DNA of 64,000 nt from Rhyacichthys aspro (GCA_036850595.1 CM072149.1:720001-784000), one strand, 5' to 3'. Positions 11,929-23,832 are shown, counted from the stretch's first letter. Notes: generated by a model from the sequence alone, not told the origin. Translations and numbers: made by a program.

Positions 11929-11936
11929 CCCTAGAC

Positions 11937-12401
11937 CACACATGTCAAACTCAAGGCCCGGGGGCCAAATGCGGCCCTTTGCAGTGTTTTATGTGGCCCT
12001 CCAACACATTTGGAAAGTGATATTTTTGGCACTAGGTTTTCATGGATTTTATTTTTGCTACAAAGATAAATAAAACCTGTATAAATTCAACTAATACCTG
12101 TTCAAATTCAACTAAAACCTGTTCATATTCAACTAAAAACTGTTCAAATTCAACTAAAAGCTGTTCAAATCCAATTAAAACCACTTCAAATCCATGAAAT
12201 CTGACTTAAACCTGTTCAAGTCCAACAACAACCTGCAAACTACAAACAGTTTCTATAAAAGGAGGAAATTAATGTTAAAAGACTTAAATGAAGATGAAAT
12301 CTCGCATCCAAATTTTGATAAAAGTTCCAAATGTCACCATCTTCGGAAAGGATTCTTATTAACTATTGTGGCCCCTCACCACTTTGAGTTTGACACCACT
12401 G
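11937..12401 (+). mobile_element. Family A hAT-type MITE, copy 2
   Basis: Termini CACACATGTCAAACTC and GAGTTTGACACCACTG, flanked by a perfect 8-bp duplication CCCTAGAC (11929-11936 and 12402-12409). Length 465 bp. The interior carries several AATTCAACTAAAACCTGTTC-type units and then the family's conserved right segment (GTTTCTATAAAAGGAGG and onward), nearly identical to copy 1. The similarity and intact duplication suggest a relatively recent insertion. Confidence 0.88.
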
Positions 12402-12409
12402 CCCTAGAC

Positions 12410-13119
12410 CTTTTGCCATAGGGACCGTAACACTGCCAATAGTAACATTTCATTAAAAAAGTGTATTATTTGTTTATTAAAATGTAAGGTACTCCTAATT
12501 TTTTCAGACCTTGTGACATTGAGGTCTCAATAGACAATTGGTAGTGTTGGGGTGGTGGATAGGTATGCAAAGCTAGACTATGTGCAATATAACGTCCTGA
12601 AATTAAAATGAATAATTATTAGAAAAATAGTCTTGCATGATTTACTTCAGAATTTCTGATAGAAGGAGGTGGCTGGGGAGGTGGATGAGACATTTGCAGA
12701 TTAAATATGTTGTGCAGTTATTGTGTCACCTGAATTCATGAATAAAATAGAAATAAGAAAATAGCTATGAAGTCATCTAATTTGTACTTTTTTTCCCCCA
12801 AACTTAACCAGCTAGTACTATGCATAAACCTAAGAATATGATACCTTATTTTCCTTTGGAACATTAATATTTTACTTACCCACATTTCTTGAAATATTGT
12901 TGGGGGATTGTGTGCCTCTAACGAATTTCAACAAGTCTTTGAAGCCGGTCTAATCCATATTTGATGATAGAACTTGACATAGTCTTTAACCACTGACACA
13001 TTTTGCCTAATGTGAGACGACAGTGCCATTTAAGTGTGACACATTATTGATAAAAATAGTCCCAGATGATGTAAATGAGCCTGATCAGAATCTCCTTAAA
13101 GCCAAGACAAAGTACCTTT
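12410..13119. other. AT-rich intergenic, nothing recognised
   Basis: Unique AT-rich DNA with no supported gene, RNA or repeat. Confidence 0.45.
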
Positions 13120-13260
13120 TAGGCCAGTTGACTTGACTTTGCTTATTGTCCCTTCAGGGAAAAGTCAGCCTTACAAGCTATACCCATTAAAAATACAACA
13201 GAAGATGTGCTTCAAACAACTTACAAGATGAAATGAAGCTGCCCAAGAACGGCTGCTTAT
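13120..13260 (-). mobile_element. LINE-type 3' tail, minus orientation
   Basis: GACTTTGCTTATTGTCCCTT and CAGGGAAAAGTCAGCC, read on the minus strand, give the ending CCTGAAGGGACAATAA(G)C, the form of many fish LINE 3' tails (compare the plus-strand tail at 510-545). 5'-truncated; boundaries approximate. Confidence 0.45.
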
Positions 13261-13809
13261 TACAACACAGTGGTTACGATTATTTACGGGCTTTTTTTTC
13301 CGTTAACCTAATTTGTGATGGCGTTCAGTCATACTTCACATGTGTTCGGTACTTTTAGGAAGGCATTGTGTGACATTCTGTGCAGATAGGATAAGTCTTG
13401 GTCAGTCGTATTTGTCAGGGTACTATGCATTCTTGAAGAACTTCTTGTTAATGAACTTAAAGAAGAAGTTACAGACAGAAAAATGCATTAAAAGATGGTA
13501 AAAGATCGTTTGGATAATGTTGTTTTTTTGTGGGTATTGGTTAATATGTGTAACCATCAGCTGGTGCATCCCTTTTTTGTTAAATAATAAAAGATTTTAC
13601 ATTGATTGTGATTATTTCTTGTCCTTTTTAGAGTTGAAATGTGGAAGAAGTGACACGCCAAAAAGCACACAAGGTTTTTCAGGAAATTTAACAGCATTTC
13701 CCTTTAATTTCAATGAAAATATAAAGCTAGAAAATGTTTTGATCACTGTTTTTTTTGAACAGAAATAGTGTTAAAAAGGTTAAATGCCAAAAATGACAAA
13801 TAAAGACTG
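13261..13809. other. AT-rich intergenic, nothing recognised
   Basis: Contains an 83-codon open frame (13517-13768) of low-complexity, T-rich character with no domain. No feature supported. Confidence 0.45.
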
Positions 13810-14620
13810 ACAAAAACCCCTCTCGCCTCGACAAGCTGTTCTTGTGTGAAACGCTGCTCTTTTATCTTCTTTACGTGGAGCGCACAGGGCTTTTGTTCTC
13901 ATCAGAGCCTGGAGAGCATCCCCTCCTCGTCTTCACACACAGCTCTTTGTCAGCGGACCACCTCGGACCACCTCAACTTTCAATCCCGCTAAGGTTTTTC
14001 TCCTTTCTCCGTTTCGATGTTTGAAATGCTATCAAAGAGTTGGCGTCTTCATCAAAGCGCGGAACTTTAAAGGGTTCCACCTTTGCCGTGGTGGCCCCCT
14101 CCCGCTCTGTGCTTCTTTAATCTGGAGGGGTTTGGCAGTGGAAGGTAAATAAGTGTGAAATGGGACATGTGTTTCCCATCCATTCCCTTTGTCCCACATG
14201 TTCTCCTGTCTCTGTGATTAACATTCCACCTACTCCAGGTCTCCTTTCTTGGCGATCCATGGGCCTCGCTCAGGTCGGCCTGCCAAAACACTCCCTGACC
14301 ACCTGGAATTACAAAGCCTACACTTCCTGTCCATCTGAAATCCATTCAGCTATCAAAAAAGCCTCATTTTCTCTGTTCTGTGTAGGATGACAGGATTCTG
14401 CCATCTATATTTATCCTGGAAGACTCTGCTCTGTTTGATGGACTGTTTATTGGTCTTGGTGAGACACTGGTAATTATTGGAATAATAAGCCAACAAAGAT
14501 GAATCCTCGTCCTGCTTCAATCCAAAGCAGCAGCTCTGATCAGTGCCAGCGGCAACGTCTTGAGAACATCATGAGACAGGAAATCAAATCGGGGGAAAAG
14601 GATAAACAAAATTTCTGAAT
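13810..14620. promoter_or_regulatory. Candidate conserved non-coding block
   Basis: About 800 bp of complex, GC-balanced, low-repeat sequence with overlapping short frames on both strands (14067-14345 minus, 14160-14390 plus). Direct words such as CGGACCACCTCGGACCACCT near 13957 form a short local duplication. No splice-bounded coding exon could be recognised. Regulatory role inferred. Confidence 0.3.
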
Positions 14621-14833
14621 TTCCCAGTTTGGGAGTCACATGGAAATATCTTTTTTTTCTAAAATAAGCTGTGTATTCTAGGCTATGGTTTTAGATCTGT
14701 AGAGCACACCACTGGGACATTTCCCTCTGAGCCAGCCCTGCCTCGGTTTTGATTGTTAGCCGCAACGCTACGCTTTTTTTGCTTTTACCTTTCAGCCAAT
14801 GTCAAGTAGTGAAAGCTGCATTTCCACCTACAG

Positions 14834-14853
14834 TTTTTTTTTTTTTTTTTTTT
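14834..14853. repeat. Poly-T run
   Basis: About 20 consecutive T. Possible remnant of a retroposed poly-A tail in minus orientation, but no element is recognised beside it. Confidence 0.8.
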
Positions 14854-14984
14854 CCGTATGGCATGGTTTAGAACAGCCCCTGATCTGGGGTGTAGTCAGG
14901 AGGAGACAGAAAGTACAGAAACAATGATGGGATAACAGCACCACACAAGTTTTGTTTCACATATAAAGAGGTGTGTTACCTTTA

Positions 14985-15580
14985 AAGGAAACTCCGACTT
15001 GTTGGACTAATTGACCTTGTGTAAAAAACGTTTGCTTCAGCTATAAAAACGCGTTCTCAAAAATACTTTTAGTTTTTTATAAATTTTGAAAAATTAATTT
15101 CCATCATATGCTGCCATTGTTGTTGACATTGCAATGCATTCTGGGTAATGACGTCTAACAGCTGTCGCGATCTCATTCCCCTATAGTAACCTGGTAGCAG
15201 TGGACTTCAGTGGACTCATCCGCAGGCTTTAACCCATTCAAATCTCCTCTTTTGATCACTTGGAAAGCAGTGAAGACTTATGTCGCTGTTCTTGTTGCCC
15301 TTCGATTGAAAATTGCAACTAAAAGCAACGCAGTGCGGCATTGTTTCCACCGTTGAACACTATCTAATTGAAAACGTTGCCCGAAACAATATAACTTTAC
15401 CTTGACGTTCGTCTCAGCTGCGGCCGAATGACGTCAAAGTCCCAGAATGCATTGCGTAGGTAAAAAATGGCGACTTCCATAGTCAGAAAAGGTAGTAAAC
15501 ATATACAATTTTTAAAGTAATTGGGAGTTTTTCAAGTGCAACTAACAATGAATTTTAGTAGGATAGGACAATAAGAACAT
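14985..15580. mobile_element. Long inverted-repeat element, unclassified
   Basis: GCAATGCATTCTGGGTAATG at 15131-15150, with ACGTC following, has its inverse at 15430-15455 (GACGTCAAAG, then TCCCAGAATGCATTGC). Similarity continues outward: GCCATTG near 15113 against AATGGCG near 15467. The arms enclose about 275 bp. Long imperfect arms suggest a foldback DNA transposon. Outer ends and target duplication were not found, so limits are approximate and the superfamily is unknown. Confidence 0.5.
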
Positions 15581-15629
15581 ATTAAGCCCAAAAGTGCTAA
15601 TAGTCAGGGTTTCTTTTATTCACATCTGC

Positions 15630-16400
15630 CTCATTTGGTCCGGTTTAAACAGACCAGAGTTCGTTTACACTCTAGACTAAAAAAGCTCTTCCAAATGAAC
15701 TCTGGTACGGTTTACTTACAGTGTGAACAACAACCGGCCCTGGTCCGGCCCAACTCCAAATGTCATCAGCCTTTTTGGACTCAACGAGCTACCGTAGCTG
15801 CACATTATGAGAAATAAACATCTGCTGAAGTCACGCTAAAAGCCGTGAGCCGTGGACAAACCTGGGGCAATACAATACATAACACAGCTGCTAGAGAAAA
15901 CACACAAAAATGCGGTGGTATATACCGTGTTTAGCGAAAAGATGAAGGAGCGGAGTTTTAGCCGTCTTTTGAACATTTTTAAAGTGAAAAAAAACTTCTC
16001 ACTAGCAACTTTCTTGCAGCTTGCTTGAATTAGCTGCCCTTGACATTCAAAATGATTTTCACAGATTGGTGGCCGTAACAACAAAATAAATATCCCCAAA
16101 ACAAGTCCAGCACGCAAGACCTCCATGATTGTTTTCCTCAACTTTGCCCCGCCCCCGTTATTTCTGTCCAATGGGTGCAAATTTACAAATTTTAGTCCGT
16201 TTGCAAAAAGCACAATGAGAATACAATCAGAAGCATTATTTACGGATTTACTCAAGAAACTGTAGATGTAAGATTACCCAGAAACATGTAGTAATATATA
16301 CCGTACATGCATACATCAAGATTCAAACACACACAGTTTGAGATGAGTCTTTTGTGCTTTACCTGCTGCCATTCTTTGTATTCTCCTCTGGACCAAATCT
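15630..16400. mobile_element. Possible DNA-transposon remnant (Harbinger-like?)
   Basis: ATTTGGTCC at the left (15633-15641) is mirrored by GGACCAAAT at 16390-16398. The left portion, with CCGGTTTAAACAGACCAGAG and AACTCTGGTACGG, resembles dispersed fish DNA transposon ends. A minus-strand open frame of 139 codons (15836-16255) contains a hydrophobic stretch (LRAGLVLGIFILLL) but no transposase motif. Assignment to PIF/Harbinger is a guess from end vocabulary. Confidence 0.3.
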
Positions 16401-16439
16401 CTAATCTAAAAGTCCTTGAATAATATCGCTCTCAAGTAA

Positions 16440-17400
16440 TTATTAAACATTTCTGTCCCGACCGTTTGTCTGGAAGCACACTTCTCCGTGCTACCCAACA
16501 CCCCCCGGTCCCGAGAGCTTACCTCCATGTGTAGAGTCCTTGTACCTTGGCAGACGGGTCCGAACATATGGCGCAACTAAGTGTCGATTATCAACTGATC
16601 TCATATATCACGCACATATCCGATCAAGCCGGATATTCATCACTATCTGGCACTTTTTTTCCTCCCGATCGCACTGTTAAGTAATGACAGATGAACAGCC
16701 TACCTACGGCTCCAGAAATAGCTCATGTATTTTAGGGCTTTGCCAATAGTCTGCCTTTTTTGTCATTGACTCACAAATGTTACTTTCCGAACCAGCGACT
16801 TTGCTGCACACTTTATGCTCGGTTCTTTTAGGTGCGACTCAAAACACTAAAAATCTAAACTCACAGACGCAACGATAAACATCTCTTCAAAAACCGCAGT
16901 CAATTTTGGCATTTCTCTTCCTGCTACCATGAATAAATATGATTAACTCCTGCTACCAAATAAAATGTAAAACATGCAACAGCCTGAGCATGTAAATGAG
17001 AGAATACATTATCATATGTCATGTCAAGATGATCAAAACCCTAATGAGTGACATAGATATGATGATTACCTAGAGGAACACCGCCATTGGACTGGCGCTA
17101 TTAATGCAGCACTTAATTAGTCATAATTTTATACAACTAATTTGCTCAGGACGCATTAAATAAACATACATGTCTAATTAGAATATTGTGTTAAACTTGG
17201 ATGGAGCATACGCGCACGGAGATGTTGTGTGTTCATTATCGGGCGCATACCTTAGCAACTGATACTGCCTTGAGCATAATCGAGTGAAAGTGATTAGCAT
17301 ACACAAATACGGCTCATGGAGGGGTCGGTAGAGCAGCCACGCACATGTGACTGTTTTATAGAAGAGGTCAGGTGTGATCAACTATTTACCCCTTTAAATA
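16440..17400. promoter_or_regulatory. Candidate conserved non-coding / enhancer block, homeobox-site rich
   Basis: Dense, complex sequence with many developmental-enhancer-like words: ATTATCAACTGATC near 16588, ACATTATCATATGTC near 17005, GCACTTAATTAGTC near 17109, AACTAATTTGC near 17136 and GTCTAATTAGAAT near 17171. There are no repeats or long frames. Of all blocks here it looks most like a deeply conserved enhancer. Inferred, not aligned. Confidence 0.45.
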
Positions 17401-17614
17401 CGCACATTTATTGTCAATCCTTGTAAGAAGAAAGCCTCTCAAAAATAAAATAGAGGGGGATCTGTCAAATTTGAAGGTGATACATTATTCTAGTCTGTTC
17501 TGTTTTTGTCCAAACTGATCATTTCTACTATTATTCTTAAGAGACATGAGTCAAATTGAGGTGATGAACCTAAAGAACCTCTGTTTGAGAATAATGGTAG
17601 ATGAATGTTCAGGG

Positions 17615-18040
17615 TTCCCAGGGGTGCTTGAAATTCTTGAAAATGCTTGAATTTTAAGCTAGTGTTCTTGAATTTTGGATAAAGTGCTTGAAATTCTGAT
17701 TGTGTTGCTTTAATCATTTACAATCTCACTTGCTCAAAGCTCAAAGATTTGGTTGTGAACCCAAACAAAGCTTGAGATATCAATCTTCCGTAAAAAGAGA
17801 CCAAACTTAAAGGGACACTTCATCCAATAAATTGACATTAACACAACACACACAAGTTTCATTTTTGAAGTATTTAGCAATTTAAACAAAGTCTTTTTTA
17901 TGCCACAATGGATTTAAATAAGAAAAACTACATTCGGTATATATACGTATGTCAATATGTAATTTACCACAGTTGTAAGGTGCTTGAAAAACATGAAAAC
18001 ACACCTTGAAAGTGCTTGAAAAGTGCTGGAATTTGAACTT
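17615..18040. repeat. Region with recurring TGCTTGAA words
   Basis: GTGCTTGAAATTCTTG and related words occur about eight times, clustered at the two ends (17627-17697 and 17979-18030), with unrelated sequence between them. This may be a small dispersed element with sub-terminal direct repeats, or two patches of simple repeat. No target duplication seen. Confidence 0.35.
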
Positions 18041-18519
18041 AGTAAAGGATGTTACACAAAGAGGGACTGTAAAAGAAGCTGCTGTAGTTCACTTCTTTCT
18101 CTTAAACATGGCTTTATGCACAAAAATAATGCAAATGTAGAAAACAGTGCGGTATTTTGCATTCTGTTCTAGGTTTTACAAACCAATTATAGACATAATG
18201 TTGATTTTGAGAAACATTGTGTGTGATCTCTGTTGCCACTTTGTCATATTTCAAAAAACAAAGCAATGCAAGACTCCACAAGTGGGACAGGTCCATACAC
18301 TTTTAACGTCACATAGTCTGAACGTGTCTTAAGCAAGCACCTGAATGAATATCTACATTATGATGTAAAAATTAATAAAAATTTAAAAAATCAGTAAAGT
18401 CTTTTGGAGAGAGGGAAATATTTATTTGGAACAAAATGAGCTGAGTAGCTGCAATACGAAAAATAATGTTATAATAATATGACATAATTTTAAGGCTACA
18501 TCGATTACACTTAAAAACA
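18041..18519. other. AT-rich intergenic, nothing recognised
   Basis: Short overlapping frames only; no supported feature. Confidence 0.45.
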
Positions 18520-18580
18520 ACCATTCTCAGCCGGCCCAGGGATCGATCCCACAACCTTCTTGCTGTAAGACAATTTCTCA
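18520..18580 (-). repeat. tRNA-like repeat fragment
   Basis: CCCAGGGATCGATCCCACAA followed by CTTCTTGCTGT is, on the minus strand, a B-box-like GGGATCGATCCC preceded by ACAGCAAGAAGGTTGTG. This matches a common dispersed fish repeat with a tRNA-like body. Only about 60 bp survive; it is not a functional tRNA. Confidence 0.5.
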
Positions 18581-19779
18581 TTTTACTTACTTTACTTTTA
18601 CAAATGTATATAGCCTATTTATTTATAAACAATATTACAATATTTTCACTTTTCTTTGTTTATGGATTTCTTTCACCAAATGGTCAAACAGTGTCAGTCA
18701 CTGCTCTGATTCTGTGTGTTGCTGCAGCCACAAGGCCAGAACTACATGGTACATGGATGAATGGTCCATTTGCACTATTTCTAGAACTTTGAACAAGTTC
18801 AAGCGTCCTTGTACTTTCTGGCCTTTTAAGTTAAAAAACAAAAAAAGAAAAATTAAATTCGACTGCATGTTTGTTGTGATATGTAGCTACCATTAGCCTA
18901 GTGGCTAGACTGAGAGCTACAGTGAACTGTGCCCGAGAAGAACACCGCGGGGCTGGGGCAGTATGGGCATGTCTCTCCTGTAGCCCGTGGCTCTGGCTGC
19001 TCTAATTCTCAGGTCTTTACAGTGCTTTTAAACATCAGTAAGTGTGAGTTTTGTACATAAAGACTTCTGAAGTCCTGTAGTAACCGAATAACAGGAGATT
19101 TATCCACAATTTTACACAACGCTTCTTCAAAATAAAACCGACCTGAATGGAGTGTTTGTAGGAGCTTGGCAGAATTGTGTCCAATGATTATTTAATAAAT
19201 CCAACCACTAATTCATTGGGGATCAGCCCTGCTTCACTTTAGACCGTGTGCCACAACAGAAACATGATGTACAGTCAGTGCCACTGCGCTCAGTGAAAGA
19301 CTACGGCTCTGGGGAACATGGAAGGAGCTTCAGCCCTAGTGCACACAATGAACCACTTTTTAAAAATAAATTAGCCAAATTATAAATAAAGAAACAGCAT
19401 CCTTTGTATTTAAAACAGTATTATTCAGAAATGATTATGCACAAATGAAATTAATGTAGTTTCTGAGAGAAATAAAGTGAAACGATATCAAACACACATC
19501 AAACAGTCATTTTTTAAACCTGCTTCACTTCATCACCTCATCAAGTAGTAGTCTCTAGTATGTGTGTAAGTAAGGGCTAGGCACACTTGCATATCTAGTT
19601 GGACTTTTATAGATCACAACTTTAGCATGGAAGGTGGCGCATGCAAGTTTCAGCCCTCGTTTTGACCTACGCAAGCCACAAAAAGTCTATTATATATTTT
19701 AAATGTATTAATTCTGGCAGTTCGGGCCTTCTACACACCACTGCTTTGTGAAGTTAAAAAAAAAAGAGTACAAAGTGTA
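18581..19779. other. Intergenic, nothing recognised
   Basis: Mixed AT-rich sequence with short A runs; no gene, RNA or repeat family identified. Confidence 0.4.
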
Positions 19780-20130
19780 AAAGTACAACATTAGCATTCT
19801 AGCATCTTCCCTCAACAACAAAGATAGCTCATTAGCATGACAGTGCGTGTGCCTAAACCCTTCTCAGCTGTGATCTACCTTGACAGAGTGGTGGCAGTAT
19901 CCATCAGCAGCAGCAGCAGCCGGTGGAGCGCGGCGCTCACCAGCAGTAGGACGGTGCATTAATGAAATGTTAATGGCTGAATTAAGACCAAAATAACCAA
20001 TCTAGCCCGCACTCCTGCATGAGTCCATTAGAGACGGCACGCCATGCTGCAGCTAATGACAACACTATGATGACCCCCTCCATCCGTGGCAGGGGCCATG
20101 GGGTGGGAGCCCATGCAGGTAGATGGCATC
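19780..20130. promoter_or_regulatory. Candidate conserved non-coding block with CAG run
   Basis: GC-richer block including a short AGC run (19904-19919), GTGCATTAATGAAATG near 19954 and TTAATGGCTGAATTAAG near 19970. Low-repeat otherwise and without coding evidence. Regulatory role inferred. Confidence 0.4.
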
Positions 20131-20819
20131 AAAGGGTGGGGGCCGGGGCATGACCTCTGTGCCCTGTGGGCAACACAGAACAAATGATCTAAACCCAACT
20201 AAACAGAGAGGGCAGCATATAATCAGAGTCTGTCTGTGATTGGTGGGTGACATTCAGTGCTGTCGTTCATGCTGCTCTGATGGTTCATTGTGATTGTGTG
20301 TATTTATAGATTCTGTTGTTTCTTGAGTCAGATGTGATCTGAAGTCGCAACAGCAACTAAATTCAGCGGAAGCCTGGTGTTTAGAGATGTTTCATTTGAC
20401 AGACTGACTTTTTAAACCCAAAATGGTTGTGTAAACTGGATCACAAACCTTATCTAATGAAATGAATTTCCATTTAGATGGTTGCTACATAAGGCCTTAA
20501 AACAGTGCATTATTTTATTAACCTGGCTCTGCCAAATGGTCTGTGAGGAAAGTTTAACTGGTATAATAGTTTCACAGCTAGTGGACCTCTGCTGTCACTA
20601 CAGCTACAGGAAACTAAGGAAAAAAGGATCTACCAGAACAGAACAGAGACACTGACATAAGATGCTGTTTGTACTCATCAAAACATACAGGTCTGGATCA
20701 ATCAATTTTTTGTGATTTCTAATTCTTTTAAAATTCCTTTAAGGTCTGTGTTGCTGGGGTTGTCACCACACTATATCAGAGAGTTAATAAAGTCAAAAAT
20801 TGTTTTTGTTTTTTAGAAA
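20131..20819. other. Intergenic, nothing recognised
   Basis: Unique sequence becoming AT-rich to the right; no feature supported. Confidence 0.4.
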
Positions 20820-21500
20820 ATGTGTTCGGTGACCTTTGGACTGTGTCGCTTTAAGAATGGCCCAAGAGGTCACTACTGTCCCCTATCTGTCTAAATGAAT
20901 GTAGCTGGAGATCACTGGACTCTGATCTTGATTTGGATTTGATTGGATTACAACTATATGAATGCATGTCTTGCTTTGCTGTAATGCTGTTATTCGACAT
21001 CATGGAAAGTGTAATTGAGAGCGCGCAGGGCATTACGGGCCAGCATTATGGCCGAGGAGCTGAGTGATGTGTCTGAGCCGGACGCGTGGCTCCCTGCTTC
21101 ATAATTACAAACTGAGATTACAAACGTCAGTCACCAACATGCGTGACTCTCATCTTATGTTGGGGGCTTCGCCGATGCCCCTTGAGCTGACAATCAATAC
21201 ATTTACCGCAAAACATCCACAGATACTTCATGAAGAAAGAAAATCAGCAAGATAAATAGGAGCTCTTAACCTGGTAATGGCCTCTAATTGGGGGAAGTTG
21301 TAATTGGTTTAAGCATTAATCAGATTTGAGCTGGTTATGGTAAAGTGTTGTGTGAATGTCAGGTTTCCTTTCCCAAAGTATGAAAAGACTTTTTGTCTCA
21401 AATAAATGTGTTTGTGCCACTGGGAGCCTCCGGAGCCCATTATGCCGTCATGAAGACACTTCCATTCAATGAGCAAATATGCACTTAGTGCTTGTAATGC
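20820..21500. promoter_or_regulatory. Candidate conserved non-coding / enhancer block
   Basis: About 700 bp of complex sequence. Words include GGCATTACGGGCC near 21028, CTTCATAATTACAAAC near 21098, CCTCTAATTGGGGG near 21281 and AGCATTAATCAGATTTG near 21313. Open frames are short and discordant. Texture as in developmental regulatory deserts; no sequence comparison was possible. Confidence 0.42.
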
Positions 21501-21680
21501 TTGTACTCCGGGTTTTGTGGGGAATTTATCTCGCTAAACATATTTGTGGAGGGGATTTCACTCCACCTTATGTATTATGTTGATTATATTGACGTTACGT
21601 TGAGTAATTTGAATAAATGCAGTAGGCGAAGAACACTTAGTGCCTTTATAACAACAACGTTAATGTCCTCACTTTATCTC

Positions 21681-21707
21681 TTTCTCTCTCTTTCTTTCTT
21701 TCTTTCT
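21681..21707. repeat. (TTTC)n microsatellite
   Basis: Pyrimidine repeat of TTTC/TCTC units. Confidence 0.85.
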
Positions 21708-21844
21708 GAAATGTATGTATTGCAAAACTAAATAAATAGGCTATGAGGGAAAACTAAACTATAACTTTATTAGTGCAATAATCACTTTGCTCTGTATATG
21801 CAAATGATCATCAAAAACCATACCCTACAATAACAAGGAAACAA

Positions 21845-21885
21845 AATAGTAAAAAAAAATAAATAAATAAATAAAATAAATACAT
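21845..21885. repeat. (AAAT)n microsatellite
   Basis: A-rich AATA repeats directly to the left of family B copy 1. Confidence 0.8.
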
Positions 21886-21889
21886 TAAA

Positions 21890-22303
21890 AAAATTATGGC
21901 AAACATGGCTGTAATTAATTGCGATTAATCTCACAACAATTAAATAAAAACCACACTGAACCTTTATTTAACAGATGGTAATTAATTTTATTTTGAATTA
22001 TTTAACTTTGCCATACTTTACCTTTTGTACAGCATGTCAATTGTAATAAGTGTAAATTGGATTGTTCAGACTATGACACGAGTCTTTCCACATTAGCAGA
22101 AAATAGAAAAGCTCTCTCTTTCTTTTTTGTTTTCCATTGTTCTAGTGTTTAGCCGCGTTAGCCTCAGGAAACAGAAATGAGGTGTAGTGGTCTAAAGTGG
22201 TTAAGTCAAAGTTACGATTGTTTCTGTTTTTTGGGTTTTTTTTACGCACTGAATCGAAAAAATGAATGCAAAAAGTTAACGTGCTAATTTTACTGGCCGT
22301 AAA
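21890..22303. mobile_element. Family B MITE, copy 1
   Basis: Shares with 42152-42762 and 57159-57762 an ordered set of landmarks: AATTGCGATTAATC, ACACTGAACC, TTTAACAGATGGTAATTAA, CTTTGCCATACTTTA, TTGTACAGCATGT, AGCCGCGTTAGCC, AGGAAACAGAAATGA and a right end AAAAGTTAACGTGCTAATTTT. The interior is shortened relative to copies 2 and 3. Ends and duplications are decayed; a hAT-like origin is suggested by ends of the GGGCTGGTAAAATTAG type but not proven. Confidence 0.6.
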
Positions 22304-22809
22304 AATAAGTAATCCAACATGGCTCATCCTGTCTCAGTGAAAAAAGCTAAAATCCTTCTTCTGTCTGGCCTTTCTGTCAAAAATACTCACCCAGATCAGC
22401 CTTATTCATTCCAAAATGAAGCTGCATTTCTTATATTGCTTTACTGAAGTCTTCTTGTGGTAAAATGTTTTGACAATGTTGTCTTTTATCCATTTTAATC
22501 CGTAGATTTAATCTTTTATAAATTCATGTTTCTTTTAATCAAATATGTTGTTAAATTTACCTTTTAAAATACGCTTTATGAACAGAGTTAGGGCTGAAAA
22601 CAAGCCGAATTGTTCTACCGTTCTAACTACATTTTCATAAGACGTTTCTGTGATGTTTATATGAGTGCATTTATTCAAGGTCCACGATGGAGTTTCCATA
22701 AATTAAATATGAATAAAAGACGACAAAGTGATATAAATTTCTATCAGCAGTACAGACACTCACATGAACCAACCAGTCAATATTTATGATTAAGAGTTTT
22801 ATGTCTGTA

Positions 22810-23620
22810 TTTGCTTTACGGCGCAGTTATGTTTTGGAATCTGTCTTGTCCCGAAGCCAACGCTCTATTTTAAGGCTGACAAAAAGCAACACTATTCTGC
22901 ACGGTGGAGGGATTACCCTTTTTGCATAATACAGAGAGCATGTAGATTGACTGGGAACGCGCTGAAATGCACAGCGCTGTGTGCCAGCTCTGCACATGGC
23001 TGTAATAGATGTAACATCACCCCTGCTTTCAGAAAACAAGACCTGTGGCGGGCTGAGGGAATACCACTGGCCAAAAATCAAAAAGCTTGTCACCTTCACC
23101 TTGCGCACTTGTCATTCGCCCAGCGTCAGCTCATTAAATTCACATTAGGCCCCTCTCTGGGATTTTTGAACGCTGTTAGTGCACCTAAAAGAATCGCAAC
23201 TGTCGTGAAGGGGAGCGCACATGAAAGCAGCTCTGTGGCACTTTGCGTCCTGACACCAGTTCATTACGGACCGTTCCTGGGGTTGATAATGGAGACCTAG
23301 AGCGCCGCAGAGACACGGCCATGTCCATTTGGCCGTCCCCTGGAGGACAGTGCTCGATCTGAGTCAAACTTTTAGTCCGCCGCCACTGAGATGGCATTAA
23401 CTCTGCGTCTCCTGGGTCAGCGATATGAATCATTTATTAAGAGGAACCTGCGACAGACGTCTCAAATGTCACATCATGTTAGGACCGTGTCCCTGGATTA
23501 GTTAAAGCAAAAAAAAGGTAACTGGTGTGGCACTTTGTCATATTTAGTGCCTACCTCATGGCACCAAGGGCAGAGGAAATGTGTCACAGCTGCAGAACGC
23601 TCTGATACGGGGCAACGGCC
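22810..23620. promoter_or_regulatory. Candidate conserved non-coding / enhancer block
   Basis: Long complex block with GAGGGATTACCC near 22907, TTTGCATAATAC near 22920, CAGCTCATTAAATTC near 23127, and overlapping frames of 93, 117 and 82 codons on opposite strands, none with a domain or a matching start/splice context. Frames on both strands fit moderate GC content rather than coding. Regulatory role inferred. Confidence 0.4.
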
Positions 23621-23832
23621 AGGAAAGAATTAGAGAAATGGAACAGAATCAACCACAGATGACCTTTACATGTTATTCTATGTGATATGTAGCAGAGGAA
23701 TGTTAAAACACATTATTACATTACAACAATACTCTGTTTACCACCATGAAGACAAAGTCAAGGGACATTTGGCCACTACAAAAACATTTACATATAAATG
23801 TCATGTTAGTCACTACCTTTAATGGTCTAGAG

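Noticed and set aside
7114..12421. Two nearly identical predicted proteins (7114-7314 and 12194-12421) that could suggest a small gene family
   Set aside because: Both are the same segment of family A copies 1 and 2. They drift in frame at their ends and are absent or broken in the other copies, so similarity reflects the MITE, not coding selection.
15836..16255. 139-codon minus-strand frame with a hydrophobic segment resembling a signal or membrane anchor
   Set aside because: Lies inside a likely DNA-transposon remnant and has no transposase or other conserved motif; a hydrophobic run alone is weak evidence.
22827..23433. Coding exons suggested by overlapping 93-, 117- and 82-codon frames
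   Set aside because: Frames are on opposite strands over the same DNA, lack domains and have no convincing splice pair; moderate GC content explains them.
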